DNA of 22,640 nucleotides from NCBI GenBank assembly GCA_031276985.1, contig JAISMA010000198.1, positions 1 through 22,640 on the forward strand, given 5' to 3'. This DNA is from Helicobacteraceae bacterium. Its GTDB lineage: Bacteria; Campylobacterota; Campylobacteria; Campylobacterales; SZUA-545. A program made the position numbers and the translations under genes. Shown here one piece after another: positions 14,392 through 22,517 of this stretch (position 1 is the first letter of the stretch; the number at the start of each line of letters is the position of its first letter). The notes below the pieces were generated by a model. The model saw only the letters and a program-made list of their open reading frames with translations, searched no databases and had not been told where the DNA came from.

Positions 14392-15219
14392 GTGCGATTT
14401 TTGACGCTTTTTATTTGTTTTTTGATTGGCGCAAACGCCCAGATAATCAACGCGATCGCAGCGATTGTAGAGGGCGAGCCGATCACGCTTTACGAGATCG
14501 ACGAGTTTGCCAAAACCGAGAAATTATCAAAAGCCGACGCGCTTGATTACCTAATCGATCTGCGTTTGCGCGAAGCGAAAATCAAAGAGCTTGGTTTGAG
14601 CGTGGACGAGGACGAGATCGACGCTAGAATCGATCTGATTGCGCGGCGCAACAATCTCGACGCGCAAACGCTAAAAGAGACGCTGATTCGGCGCGGCGCG
14701 GATTTTGACAAATACCGCGAGGAGATAAAAGAGGCGATTATGAACGAGAAAATCGCCGCGCACGTCGTAAGCGGTTCGCAAATGCGCGTATCGCAAGAGG
14801 AGATTGAGCGCTATTACGAAGCCAACCGCGAAAAATTCTCCCAGCCCGACGAAATCGTCGTTATACAATACGCCTCCAAAGACGAGCGCGCGCTTCGCGC
14901 CGCCGCGCAAAATCCAATGGCTACAGATCCCGCGGTAACGACGACGCGGCAGACGTTAAAATCGAGCGAGCTTAATCCGCGCTTGTTAGCCGTGCTGACC
15001 CAAACGCCGATTGGGCGTTTTACGCCGATCTTTCCTGCCGCCGATCGCATGGTTACGCTTATGGTGAGAGAAAAACGCGGAAGCGCGCCAAAGCCTTTGG
15101 AGAGCGTCAAGGACGAGATTGGCGACGAGCTTCGCGCCGAGTACGAAGCGCGATCTATCGAGGATTATTTCGCCAAAGCCAGAGCCAAAGCGCAGATTTC
15201 CATTCTTCGCCAACCTTAA
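14392..15219 (+). CDS. SurA-like periplasmic chaperone / peptidyl-prolyl isomerase
   Basis: A 275-residue exported protein with signal peptide MRFLTLFICFLIGANA. Mature residues 17-140 match the SurA N-terminal helical domain: INAIAAIVEGEPITLYEIDEF at the start, the LIDLRLREAKIKELGLSV block, and repeated amphipathic helices to RVSQEEIERYYEANREKF. The following 110 residues occupy the parvulin position but are weakly conserved, so isomerase activity is uncertain. Family role is to guide outer-membrane proteins through the periplasm. The start is GTG at 14392, with ribosome site AAGGAG at 14381-14386. An imperfect stem-loop lies immediately after the stop. It is transcribed away from the putative effector operon; no functional link is implied. 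Confidence 0.85.
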   Translation: MRFLTLFICFLIGANAQIINAIAAIVEGEPITLYEIDEFAKTEKLSKADALDYLIDLRLREAKIKELGLSVDEDEIDARIDLIARRNNLDAQTLKETLIRRGADFDKYREEIKEAIMNEKIAAHVVSGSQMRVSQEEIERYYEANREKFSQPDEIVVIQYASKDERALRAAAQNPMATDPAVTTTRQTLKSSELNPRLLAVLTQTPIGRFTPIFPAADRMVTLMVREKRGSAPKPLESVKDEIGDELRAEYEARSIEDYFAKARAKAQISILRQP

Positions 15220-15220
15220 A

Positions 15221-15248
15221 GATCGCGTCGCAAGGTTGCGCCGCGATC
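15221..15248. other. Stem-loop after the SurA-like gene
   Basis: GATCGCG (15221-15227) and CGCAA (15229-15233) pair with TTGCG (15236-15240) and CGCGATC (15242-15248), with one T/C mismatch and a very small loop. There is no T run behind it, so termination is only possible. The rest of the gap to 15366 shows no gene. Confidence 0.35.
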
Positions 15249-15366
15249 GCGCTTTGGCGTAAACCATCTTAACACGACTAAAATTTAGCTTAATCAAACT
15301 TTACATCAAAGAGAATTTGCGCTATTGTTTTAGCCGAAATTTACGGGGCGCGATAAAGGAGCGAAC

Positions 15367-17031
15367 ATGCTGGTCAAATATAAGTTGCTTGTGGTATTGG
15401 GGTTGAGCGTAGCAAGCTTGATTATGATCGCGTCTATGGGAGTGAAAATTGCCTTTAGCAATCTTCACGCTTTGGAGACTATGCGAGACGTCAGACTAAA
15501 AAAGGTCATTACGATTATGAACTTTGGTTTGGAGCTTGCGGATTTGACGAAACGCTCGTACCAAATCGTCAGCTTATCGCAACTAAATTACGACGTACAA
15601 ACCGAGGAACTGCGCGCCATGAACGCGCAACTAAGCGCCGCGATCGACCTTGCCGACAAATCGCTAAACGAATACGTGGCGATCGGCGCGGTTAGGGACG
15701 ATCTTAAAAAAGATTGGGATAAATTAACCTCGTCGTTTAAGAGCTGGTCGCAACAAGATCGCGACGTGGCGCAAAAGATCGACGCGGCGCTTAAACAGCC
15801 AAGCGAAGCCGCGTTTTCTGCGATATACGCGCAAATCGTAAACGGCAACTTAAAGCGTAGAAGCGTTACGAGAGAGATAAACGATCTAACGGCGGAATTC
15901 ATCAAGGCAAACGAGGATATCGCCAACGATTACGTCAACGCCGCGCAAAGCCAAACCTCGTCTATGATCGCGCTTTTGGTCGCGACGAGCGTCGTCGTCG
16001 TCGCTATCGTGATCGCCTTCATCTACTCGCTGTACGCTTCGGTGGTTAAACCGATCGCGCGCGCTAGGGACGTAATCGTTCATGTCGCTACCGAGCAGGA
16101 TCTAAAACTGCGCGTCAATCACGCCTCCAAAGACGAAATAGGTCAAATGGCAAGCGCGTTTGATCGCATGATGGAGAAAATCCAAAGCTCAATCGTAACC
16201 GTTCGACAAAAAGTGGATTTGGTAAATAAAGAGGCGGCGAGCTTCTCGCAAGTCGCCGAAAGCGTCGCGCAAGGCTCTCAGGCGCAAAGTTCCGCCACTT
16301 CCTCAATGGCTGCGGGAATCGAGGAGATGAGCGTGAGCGTCAGTTCCGTTTCGGATAACGCCGACAGCGCTCAAAGATTGGCGCAGGAAGCGGGCGCGGC
16401 GTCCAAACAGGGTAGCGGCGCAATCGAGCAAACCGCCGAAGAGATGAAAGCCATGGTCGAAATCGTGGCGCAAACCTCCGGCGTGATTCAGGCTTTGGGC
16501 GAAGAATCTAGGCAGATTAGCGCAATCGTTCAGGTGATCAAAGACGTTGCCGATCAAACCAATCTTTTGGCGTTAAACGCCGCGATCGAAGCGGCAAGAG
16601 CGGGCGATCAGGGCAGAGGCTTTGCCGTCGTCGCGGACGAAGTGCGTAAATTAGCCGAAAGAACGGCTAAATCGATCGACGATATAACCGCGATGATTAA
16701 AAAGATTCAGGCTTCGTCGGGCGAAGCGGTCGAGGAGATGGACAAGGTCGTAAGGCAGGTCGAGCAGGGGCAGAAACTTACGAAAGAAGCGGGCGATCAA
16801 ATGCGAGCCATAAGGGATCAGGCGGGCAAAGTAAGCGAGGCGATCGACGAGATTTCAAACGCGCTTAAAGAGCAGAGTTTGGCAAGTCAGGATATAGCCA
16901 AAAACGTGGAAAACATAGCGCAAATGACGGATAAAAATAACGAAGCGGCTTTGAGCGCGTCGCAAGGCGTTAAAACGCTTAAAAAACTATCCGACGAGGT
17001 TGGAGCGGAGCTGGCGCAATTCAAAACCTGA
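15367..17031 (+). CDS. Methyl-accepting chemotaxis protein
   Basis: A 554-residue transmembrane chemoreceptor. TM1 is at about 7-29 and TM2 at about 200-223, and the roughly 170-residue helical periplasmic part between them fits a four-helix-bundle (4HB) sensor. A HAMP domain follows (about 224-276, with VVKPIARARDVIVHVA and DEIGQMASAFDRMM). The cytoplasmic coiled coil carries the highly conserved hairpin tip DQTNLLALNAAIEAARAG and GRGFAVVADEVRKLAERT (about 395-435). No CheR-docking pentapeptide is present at the C-terminus. Ribosome site AAAGGAG is 6 nt before the ATG. The ligand cannot be inferred. It stands alone, with terminator-like hairpins downstream. Confidence 0.95.
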   Translation: MLVKYKLLVVLGLSVASLIMIASMGVKIAFSNLHALETMRDVRLKKVITIMNFGLELADLTKRSYQIVSLSQLNYDVQTEELRAMNAQLSAAIDLADKSLNEYVAIGAVRDDLKKDWDKLTSSFKSWSQQDRDVAQKIDAALKQPSEAAFSAIYAQIVNGNLKRRSVTREINDLTAEFIKANEDIANDYVNAAQSQTSSMIALLVATSVVVVAIVIAFIYSLYASVVKPIARARDVIVHVATEQDLKLRVNHASKDEIGQMASAFDRMMEKIQSSIVTVRQKVDLVNKEAASFSQVAESVAQGSQAQSSATSSMAAGIEEMSVSVSSVSDNADSAQRLAQEAGAASKQGSGAIEQTAEEMKAMVEIVAQTSGVIQALGEESRQISAIVQVIKDVADQTNLLALNAAIEAARAGDQGRGFAVVADEVRKLAERTAKSIDDITAMIKKIQASSGEAVEEMDKVVRQVEQGQKLTKEAGDQMRAIRDQAGKVSEAIDEISNALKEQSLASQDIAKNVENIAQMTDKNNEAALSASQGVKTLKKLSDEVGAELAQFKT

Positions 17032-17085
17032 TCGCGCCGCCGCGATTTTGCGTCGTCGTCTATCCGCGCCGCGATCGCATTTGCG

Positions 17086-17115
17086 AAGCGCGGGCATTTT
17101 TGTCGCGCGCTTTTT
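17086..17115 (+). terminator. Probable terminator downstream of the chemoreceptor gene
   Basis: AAGCGCG (17086-17092) pairs with CGCGCTT (17106-17112), followed by TTT, so the T run spans 17111-17115. A second, shorter hairpin (ATCGCG/CGCGAT, 17031-17046, then TTT) overlaps the stop codon itself. Confidence 0.4.
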
Positions 17116-17194
17116 ATAACGGCGGCTGTTGGCTTATTGATGATTCGCTAAATGTTCTAGGCTAATAAACATCATTGATTTGGAGGTTTTATAG

Positions 17195-17439
17195 TTGCAA
17201 TACATTATTTTAATTGGGGATGAAAACTTTACTCTGGATTCTATAAGAGAAATTAGTCGCTATGAAAGCATTAACTGTTTAGAAAACCACATTTTATAAT
17301 GATGATTTATAGGCTAGAGGAACGAATGAAGAAAGTCTTACAACAAGATAATTTTTTAAAAGGCATATATGTTGATAATGATTTTGGTTTAATTGTTCCT
17401 ATTAAAGAATATATTCGGTTAGGTATGCCAGTAAACTAA
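17195..17439 (+). pseudogene. Remnant of an AT-rich hypothetical gene (N- and C-terminal pieces, middle deleted)
   Basis: A good ribosome site (GGAGG, 17182-17186) precedes TTG at 17195, which reads MQYIILIGDENFTLDSIREI and stops at 17299 after 34 residues. A second piece in another frame (17299-17439) reads MMIYRLEERMKKVLQQ, then GIYVDNDFGLIVPIKEYIRL and ends at GMPVN. From memory both pieces resemble the two ends of one small uncharacterised bacterial family of roughly 120-130 residues, in which FIMMIY and a KKVL...GIYVDND segment belong to the C-terminal half. If so, the middle has been lost, with a frameshift. Composition is far more AT-rich than the flanking genes, which suggests import. 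No function is known to me, and the family match needs a search. Confidence 0.45.
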
Positions 17440-17773
17440 AACATAATTAAAAGCCAAGAGAAAAACTCCTAACTTGGGTCTCGATATTGAAATATATTTT
17501 TTCAATCATGGTTTGCATTTTTTCACCCCCTTGCCGACAACAACGATACTCTGAAACGAGAGACAAATCTATTCGGTAAAGGCAACAAGAATACGGAATG
17601 CGATTTCTGAGAAACTATGGATGTTAAATAAATCTTTTAGCGGTGAAAGCCGCGCATCCGACGCTTTAGCGTCGATCTCTAAGTGGCATTAGGGTCTCCC
17701 CAACAAATAAGTTGTCGCTAGGCGATTTATCGGCGGCGCGTCGTTACTTTTCGCAAGCTGTTTGCGCGATTTG
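17440..17773. other. Intergenic stretch with no intact gene
   Basis: AT-rich at the left. An unstarted plus-strand frame at 17491-17610 reads WFAFFHPLADNNDTLKRE and ends GKGNKNTECDF before a stop; it looks like the tail of a lost gene but is not recognised. A perfect small hairpin CGACGCT-TT-AGCGTCG lies near 17660-17675. Nothing else is supported. Confidence 0.4.
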
Positions 17774-18031
17774 TTAGCGCTCTTGCATTCGCTTATAAAA
17801 CGCCGCTCTGGCAGCGCGGACTTTGCGATAGTATTCGATTTCGCGCCGTTTTACGTTGTCGAGATAGTTCGCGTAACGCGAGTTTGTCTCGTCGCCGTCG
17901 AGATCAAAAAACTTTTCGCCGCTTTTTTGCGCGTCGTCTATCCGCGTCGCGCCGATCGCTTGCGAAGGCTCTACCATTCGCTCGGCGGCAAGCGCCGAAA
18001 ACGCCAATAACACGGCAACTATGTATTTCAT
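17774..18031 (-). CDS. Small exported protein, function unknown
   Basis: An 85-residue protein with a short signal peptide (MKYIVAVLLAFSALA, likely cleaved before AERM) and a charged, helix-prone mature part rich in Arg, Lys, Asp and Tyr (residues 40-85). An AAAGGCGTGAA stretch before the ATG serves as ribosome site. No family is recognised. A segment of its gene (about 17923-17969) recurs in degenerate form at 17046-17092, in the same orientation, on the other side of the AT-rich remnants. It may be an envelope protein; nothing more can be said. Confidence 0.6.
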   Translation of the reverse strand: MKYIVAVLLAFSALAAERMVEPSQAIGATRIDDAQKSGEKFFDLDGDETNSRYANYLDNVKRREIEYYRKVRAARAAFYKRMQER

Positions 18032-18168
18032 TTCACGCCTTTAACGCGACTAAGCAAAAATCGCTCCGCCTTTTAGAGCAAAATATCGGTTCCGCAACGC
18101 CAATCGCGGATCGCTTGATCGCCTCTTGATAATCGCCGCAAACTTATCAAAACGCCTTTGCGACGCCG

Positions 18169-18459
18169 TTAATTTAATCGCGCAAACGCTTTATTTAGCG
18201 TCAAATGCTCCAATAACGCGCAATTACCTAATTCGCATGCTTTCCTAGCGTCTTTTGTAGTCGCCTAGTCTGTAATGGGTGTGTCCACGATTGTGGTAAG
18301 CTTATGCATATTTCGGATCGATTTTGATCGCTTCTTGAAAGTCGCCACGATCGTATCCTTCTTTTGCGCCGCTCGCGCAAAGGCAAAACTTGTTATCAAA
18401 CAAAAAGCAATTAACGCTTTTCCAACCGCGTTAACTCCGCCGCCCAACAATATTTTCGT
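18169..18459 (-). pseudogene. Decayed copy of the exported TPR protein gene
   Basis: The minus strand at 18459 reads ACG-AAA-ATA-TTG-TTG where the intact neighbours have ATGAAAACG..., behind the same GAAGGCGTT ribosome context, so the start codon has mutated ATG to ACG. A signal-peptide-like part follows (GVNAVGKALIAFCLITSFAF). After a frameshift come TPR pieces YDRGDFQEAIKIDPKYA, a TAA, AYHNRGHTHYRLGDYK, and after another shift DARKACELGNC, the same C-terminal block as in the intact 247-residue paralog. Two parts of the repeats are missing. A further TPR scrap (DYQEAIK) lies near 18110-18145. Clearly a dead copy in the array. Confidence 0.75.
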
Positions 18460-18489
18460 AACGCCTTCGAAATCTAATTGCGCGACGAC

Positions 18490-18912
18490 TTAAATAAAAG
18501 GGCTACAATAGGCGTGAGTCATCTCCAATTCACACGCTCTGCGACCGTCTTTTTCGGCGTTTTTATCATCGCCTAGCGCTAAATGCGCGTCTGAACGAAT
18601 GTTGTAAGCCATTGCAAGTTTTGGATCGATTTCGATTGCCTTATTGCAATCCGCAATCGCCTGTTTGTAATCGCCTAAATTATAGTAGGCCATACCGCGA
18701 TAAGCATAAGCTATCGCAAATTTCGGATCGGCTTTGATCGCTTCCGTATATTGTTTGATCGCCTCTTGATAATCGCCGCGATTTTGCGCCGCCACGCCGC
18801 GATCGTACGCTTCTTTTGCGCTCTTTGCGCCAAAAGCAAAAGCCGCCATCAAGCAAAGAACGATCAAAACTCTTCCAATCGCGTTAGCTCCACCACTTAA
18901 CAACGTTTTCAT
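18490..18912 (-). CDS. Exported TPR-repeat protein (3 repeats)
   Basis: A 140-residue protein with a signal peptide (about residues 10-30, GRVLIVLCLMAAFAFGAKSA) and three tetratricopeptide repeats at about 32-132. Each has the canonical pattern G.A....GDY.EAI..Y..AI..DP. The C-terminal ACELEMTHAYC resembles the ACELGNC ending of the larger neighbour. The ribosome site GAAGGA lies before the ATG at 18912, 19 nt after the stop of the upstream TPR gene, so both are likely co-transcribed. TPRs mediate protein-protein contacts; the partner is unknown. It is a product of the tandem duplication that also created the decayed copy downstream. Confidence 0.85.
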   Translation of the reverse strand: MKTLLSGGANAIGRVLIVLCLMAAFAFGAKSAKEAYDRGVAAQNRGDYQEAIKQYTEAIKADPKFAIAYAYRGMAYYNLGDYKQAIADCNKAIEIDPKLAMAYNIRSDAHLALGDDKNAEKDGRRACELEMTHAYCSPFI

Positions 18913-18931
18913 AACGTCCTTCCCCTAAAAT

Positions 18932-19675
18932 TTAATCACGTAATTGTTTTTCTCGCTCCATAACCTCTAATGCTTCGCAATTGCCAAGTTCGCACGCTTT
19001 ACGAGCGTCTGTGGTAGCGCTTTTATGGTCGCCTAAATTAGCGTAAGCGATTGCGCGTTTGTTGTATGCGCCAGCTTGTTTTGGATCGAGCTTAATCACT
19101 TGCGTATAATCAACAACCGCTTTCTTGTGATCGCCTAAATTGGCGTAAGCGACTCCGCGATTATGGTATGCTGTTGCATACTTTGGTTCGATTTCAATTG
19201 CTTTCGTATAATCAGCAATCGCTTTCTTGTGATCGCCTAAATTGTAATAAGCATATCCGCGATTATTGTAAGCCAGCACATAGTCTGGATCAATTTTAAT
19301 CGCTTGCATATAATCAATAATCGCTTGCTTGTAATCGCCTAAATTGGCGTAAGCGACTCCGCGATTATTATAAGCTTTTTTATCGTGTGGAGCGATCTTT
19401 AATGTTAACGTATAATTTGCGATCGCTTGCTTGTAATCGCCTAACTTTTCATAAGCGACGCCGCGATTAAAATAGGGATTCTCGTAACTTGGATTGATCT
19501 TGATCGCCTTTGTATATTGTTTGATTGCTTCTTGAAAATTGCCTTGTTCATACGCAATCTGACCACGAACAAATGCTTCTATAGCTTTATCCGCACCAAA
19601 TAACGGCAAAAATGCCACCAAACAAAAAGCGATCAACGCTTTTGCGACTACTCCAAACCCATACAACGTTTTCAT
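18932..19675 (-). CDS. Exported TPR-repeat protein (6 repeats)
   Basis: A 247-residue protein with an N-terminal signal peptide (about 1-28, ending LPLFGA) and six 34-residue TPRs from about 30 to 235. Most follow AYNNRGVAYANLGDYKQAI..Y..AIKIDP closely. The last repeat ends in DARKACELGNCE, a Cys-containing cap. The repeats are strongly conserved at DNA level with a period of about 102 bp, suggesting unit expansion by recombination. Ribosome site GAGGGCG precedes the ATG at 19675. It is divergently oriented from the oor operon and heads the TPR array. Periplasmic location is likely; partners unknown. Confidence 0.88.
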   Translation of the reverse strand: MKTLYGFGVVAKALIAFCLVAFLPLFGADKAIEAFVRGQIAYEQGNFQEAIKQYTKAIKINPSYENPYFNRGVAYEKLGDYKQAIANYTLTLKIAPHDKKAYNNRGVAYANLGDYKQAIIDYMQAIKIDPDYVLAYNNRGYAYYNLGDHKKAIADYTKAIEIEPKYATAYHNRGVAYANLGDHKKAVVDYTQVIKLDPKQAGAYNKRAIAYANLGDHKSATTDARKACELGNCEALEVMEREKQLRD

Positions 19676-19793
19676 AACGCCCTCATAAATTATTTGTCCG
19701 CGATCTTACGCTAATCAAACTAAGCGACTTAGGATCAATACCATAAAATGGCGGAAACGTTTGACCAAATCAACGCCGCGCAAAGGAAAGCCG

Positions 19794-20102
19794 ATGACGC
19801 AAAACGTCCCCGTTTGGATTATGGAAAGCCGCTGTAAAGCCTGTTCGCTCTGCGTGGAGGTTTGCCCCAGCGGAACGCTTGCCATGAGAAGCGAGCCAAA
19901 AAGCGCGTTAGGCGCGATAGCCGAAGCGATTGCGCCCGATGATTGCATAGGTTGCGGCGAGTGCGAGCTTGCCTGTCCCGATTTTGCGATTGCGGTAGCC
20001 GATCGCAAGACGTTCAAGTTCGCCAAACTCACCGAAGCAAGCCGCGCCAACGCGCAAGCGATCAAAGCGGGCGGCTACTACGCGCCAAAGGACAAACGAT
20101 GA
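19794..20102 (+). CDS. oorD: 2-oxoglutarate:acceptor oxidoreductase delta subunit (ferredoxin-like)
   Basis: A 102-residue electron-transfer subunit with two 4Fe-4S motifs: CKACSLCVEVCP (Cys14, 17, 20, 24) and CIGCGECELACP (Cys51, 54, 57, 61). It carries electrons between the catalytic subunits and ferredoxin or flavodoxin. I chose the ATG at 19794 because of the AAAGGAAA ribosome site before it; an in-frame upstream start at 19761 lacks one. The stop overlaps the oorA start by ATGA. The order D-A-B-C is that of Campylobacter and Helicobacter. A TAAAAT at 19744-19749 could be the -10 box of the operon. Confidence 0.92.
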   Translation: MTQNVPVWIMESRCKACSLCVEVCPSGTLAMRSEPKSALGAIAEAIAPDDCIGCGECELACPDFAIAVADRKTFKFAKLTEASRANAQAIKAGGYYAPKDKR

Positions 20103-21217
20103 GAGAGATAATCTGCAACGGCAACGAGCTTGCGGCGCGCGCGGCAATCGACGCGGGCTGTCGATTTTTCGGCGGTTATCCAATCACGCCTTCAAGCGAA
20201 ATCGCGCATGAAATGAGCGTGCTTTTGCCCAAAGTCGGCGGCAAATTCATTCAAATGGAAGACGAGATCGCGGGCGTTTTGGTCGCGATCGGCGCGGCGG
20301 CGAGCGGACTCAAGGCTTTGACGGCGACAAGCGGACCGGGCATGTCGCTCAAATCGGAGAGCTTCGGGCTTGCGTTTATGTACGAAACGCCGCTTGTGTG
20401 CGTCGACGTAATGCGCGGCGGTCCGTCGACGGGTTTGCCAACCCGCGTCGCGCAGGGCGACGTTAGCTTCGCGCGCAATCCGACTTTCGGCGACGTTCGT
20501 TTTATCGCGCTTTGCCCTGGGACGCTGGCGGAAGCCTATACGGAGACGATCCGCGCCTTTAATCTAGCTGAAAGGTTTATGACGCCCGTAATTGTGCTAC
20601 TAGATGAAACGATCGGGCATATGCACTCAAAAGCGATTTTGCCCGATCTGGACGCGCTAAAGATCGCAAATCGCAAACGATACGACGGCGATCGCCAAAG
20701 CTACAAGCCGTACGACGCGCCGCCAAACGAGCCCGCGACGCTAAATCCGTTTTTCGCGGGCTATCGCTATCACATCACGGGGCTTCATCACGGCGCGACG
20801 GGCTTTCCCACCGAAGACGCCGCGCTGTGCCAAAAGCTAATCGAGCGGCTAATCGGCAAAATCGACAATCATCAAAGCGAGATCGAAAGCGTCGAAAACT
20901 ATCTGTTAGACGACGCGGAAATCGCCGTGATCGCCTATGGTAGCGCGAGTCTTGCGGCGAAAGAGGCGATCAACATGGCGCGAAAAGAGGGGATCAAGGC
21001 GGGAATGTTTCGTCCGATCACGCTGTGGCCAAGCCCGCAGTCGGCGATTAAGCGCATTGGCGAAAAGTACGAAAAAGCGCTAATCGTCGAGCTGAATATG
21101 GGTCAATACGCGCTGGAAATCGAGCGCGTCGCCAAGCGATCGATCGCGTCGCTAAATCAGGCAAACGGCAGGGCAATCGAGCCTAGCGCGATCTTGAAGC
21201 GGATAAAGGAGCTTTAA
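20099..21217 (+). CDS. oorA: 2-oxoglutarate:acceptor oxidoreductase alpha subunit
   Basis: A 372-residue catalytic subunit of the enzyme that oxidatively decarboxylates 2-oxoglutarate to succinyl-CoA, replacing the NAD-linked dehydrogenase in the TCA cycle of Campylobacterota. The N-terminus carries the family pattern GNELAARAAIDAGCRFFGGYPITPSSEIAHEM, with the YPITPSSE motif. Further conserved blocks are TSGPGMSLKSE, MRGGPSTGLPTR and, late, FRPITLWP and VELNMGQ. The start at 20099 gives the normal family length and a 4-nt overlap with oorD; a longer open frame upstream only overlaps oorD. The stop TAA shares a base with the oorB ATG. Identity with KorA-type enzymes is the same function. Confidence 0.93.
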   Translation: MREIICNGNELAARAAIDAGCRFFGGYPITPSSEIAHEMSVLLPKVGGKFIQMEDEIAGVLVAIGAAASGLKALTATSGPGMSLKSESFGLAFMYETPLVCVDVMRGGPSTGLPTRVAQGDVSFARNPTFGDVRFIALCPGTLAEAYTETIRAFNLAERFMTPVIVLLDETIGHMHSKAILPDLDALKIANRKRYDGDRQSYKPYDAPPNEPATLNPFFAGYRYHITGLHHGATGFPTEDAALCQKLIERLIGKIDNHQSEIESVENYLLDDAEIAVIAYGSASLAAKEAINMARKEGIKAGMFRPITLWPSPQSAIKRIGEKYEKALIVELNMGQYALEIERVAKRSIASLNQANGRAIEPSAILKRIKEL

Positions 21218-22044
21218 TGGCGTTCAACTACGACGAATATCTACGAACAGACAAACTGCCAACGCTCTGGTGCTGGGGTTGCGGCGACGGCGTAATCTTG
21301 AAATCGCTTATTCGCGCCGTCGCAAAACTCGGCTGGAATATGGACGACGTGTGCGTGGTGAGCGGGATTGGCTGTTCTGGGCGGTTAAGCTCATACATCA
21401 ACTGCAACACGGTTCACACCACGCACGGACGTACGATCCCCGTGGCGACGGGAATCAAGCTGGCAAATCCAGATAAACACGTGATCGTGGTGGCGGGCGA
21501 CGGCGACGCGCTTGCGATCGGCGGCAATCACACAATCCACGGCGCAAGGCGCAATATCGATCTGAATTTCATCGTCATCAACAACTTCATCTACGGCTTG
21601 ACCAATTCGCAGGTTTCGCCCACCACGCCGCAGGGTTTTTGGACGGTAACGACGCAGTATGGCAACGTCGATCCAAACTTTGACGCGGCGAAGCTGGCGA
21701 TCGCGGCGGGGGCGAGCTTTGTCGCGCGCGAGAGCGTGAATGATCCAAAAAAGATCGAGAAAGTTTTCGCGGAAGGATTCGCGCACGAAGGCTTTAGCTT
21801 TTTTGATATTTTCAGCAACTGCCATATCAATTTAGGGCGTAAAAATAAAATGGGCGAAGCGGTTCAAACGCTTAAATGGATTGAATCAATCGTAACGCCA
21901 AAACACCGCTACGATCTGTTAAGCGACGAGGAAAAAGCGGGCAAATTTCCAACGGGCGTTTTGCATAAAGACGAGACGAAAATCGAGTACTGCAAAGCGT
22001 ATGAAAGCGTGATTAAAAAAGCGCAATCAAGCGCGAAACATTGA
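21217..22044 (+). CDS. oorB: 2-oxoglutarate:acceptor oxidoreductase beta subunit (TPP-binding)
   Basis: A 275-residue subunit that binds thiamine diphosphate. The TPP motif runs from GDGD (94-97) through AIGGNHTIHGARRN to NN (122-123) followed by YGLTNSQVSPTT. The N-terminal LWCWGCGDGVILKS and SGIGCSGRLSSY blocks with their conserved Cys (19, 22, 53) are usual for the family. The start is coupled to oorA (TAATG). In most relatives oorC follows directly; here a gap of about 540 nt contains an extra exported-protein gene before oorC. Confidence 0.93.
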   Translation: MAFNYDEYLRTDKLPTLWCWGCGDGVILKSLIRAVAKLGWNMDDVCVVSGIGCSGRLSSYINCNTVHTTHGRTIPVATGIKLANPDKHVIVVAGDGDALAIGGNHTIHGARRNIDLNFIVINNFIYGLTNSQVSPTTPQGFWTVTTQYGNVDPNFDAAKLAIAAGASFVARESVNDPKKIEKVFAEGFAHEGFSFFDIFSNCHINLGRKNKMGEAVQTLKWIESIVTPKHRYDLLSDEEKAGKFPTGVLHKDETKIEYCKAYESVIKKAQSSAKH

Positions 22045-22091
22045 AGCGTTACGCCGCGATCGGCGCGATTTAATTGAAAAGGAGTTTGGCG

Positions 22092-22517
22092 ATGAAAAGG
22101 TTTAAGTTCTTGCGCGTTTTGTGCGCTTTTGCGCTGTTGTCCGCGTTTGCGATCGGCGGCGAAAAAGAGTGTCATGGTTTGGATTTTGGCGAAGATGTTT
22201 TTATGCAGGGATACAGTTGCTTTTATCCCGCGCAAACAATTTTGGAAGCATACGCCGATTTTCGCACGGGCTACATAAAAGAGCGCGTGGAGGGGCGCGA
22301 TTCTAAAAAACTTCGCGCCAAACTTGAGATCGGCAAAAATTACGAAGATAACTACAAAGAATTAAAGGAAAACGAGTATATTTATGGCATAGTTTATAAA
22401 TGGGACGGCGATAAAAAGCTCAATATTGAAATACTTGCCGAGGCGGGAGAAGGGGAAATTAAATTTACGCAAGAAAATAATGGAACGACAATGACCGATA
22501 TGTTTTATTCGCAATAA
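22092..22517 (+). CDS. Small exported protein inserted within the oor operon
   Basis: A 141-residue protein, unrecognised. An AAAAGGAG ribosome site (about 22077-22084) precedes the ATG at 22092; an in-frame TTG at 22074 overlaps that site and is rejected. The signal peptide is MKRFKFLRVLCAFALLSAFA, and cleavage probably leaves GGEKECHG at the mature end. Two Cys (in KECHG and GYSCFYP) might form a disulphide. The mature part is rich in Glu, Lys and Tyr, with a beta-like C-terminal half. The frame remains open after the TAA for 16 more codons ending EVTVVVN (22518-22568), so the stop may be a late nonsense change. It lies between oorB and oorC on the same strand and is probably co-transcribed; a link to the enzyme is not implied. 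Confidence 0.7.
   Translation: MKRFKFLRVLCAFALLSAFAIGGEKECHGLDFGEDVFMQGYSCFYPAQTILEAYADFRTGYIKERVEGRDSKKLRAKLEIGKNYEDNYKELKENEYIYGIVYKWDGDKKLNIEILAEAGEGEIKFTQENNGTTMTDMFYSQ

Noticed and set aside
17762..18010. 82-residue plus-strand open frame
   Set aside because: It is the shadow of the minus-strand 85-residue exported protein, which has a signal peptide and ribosome site.
19943..20098. Long N-terminal extension of oorA
   Set aside because: It overlaps oorD in another frame; the ATG at 20099 gives the normal family length and the usual 4-nt overlap.
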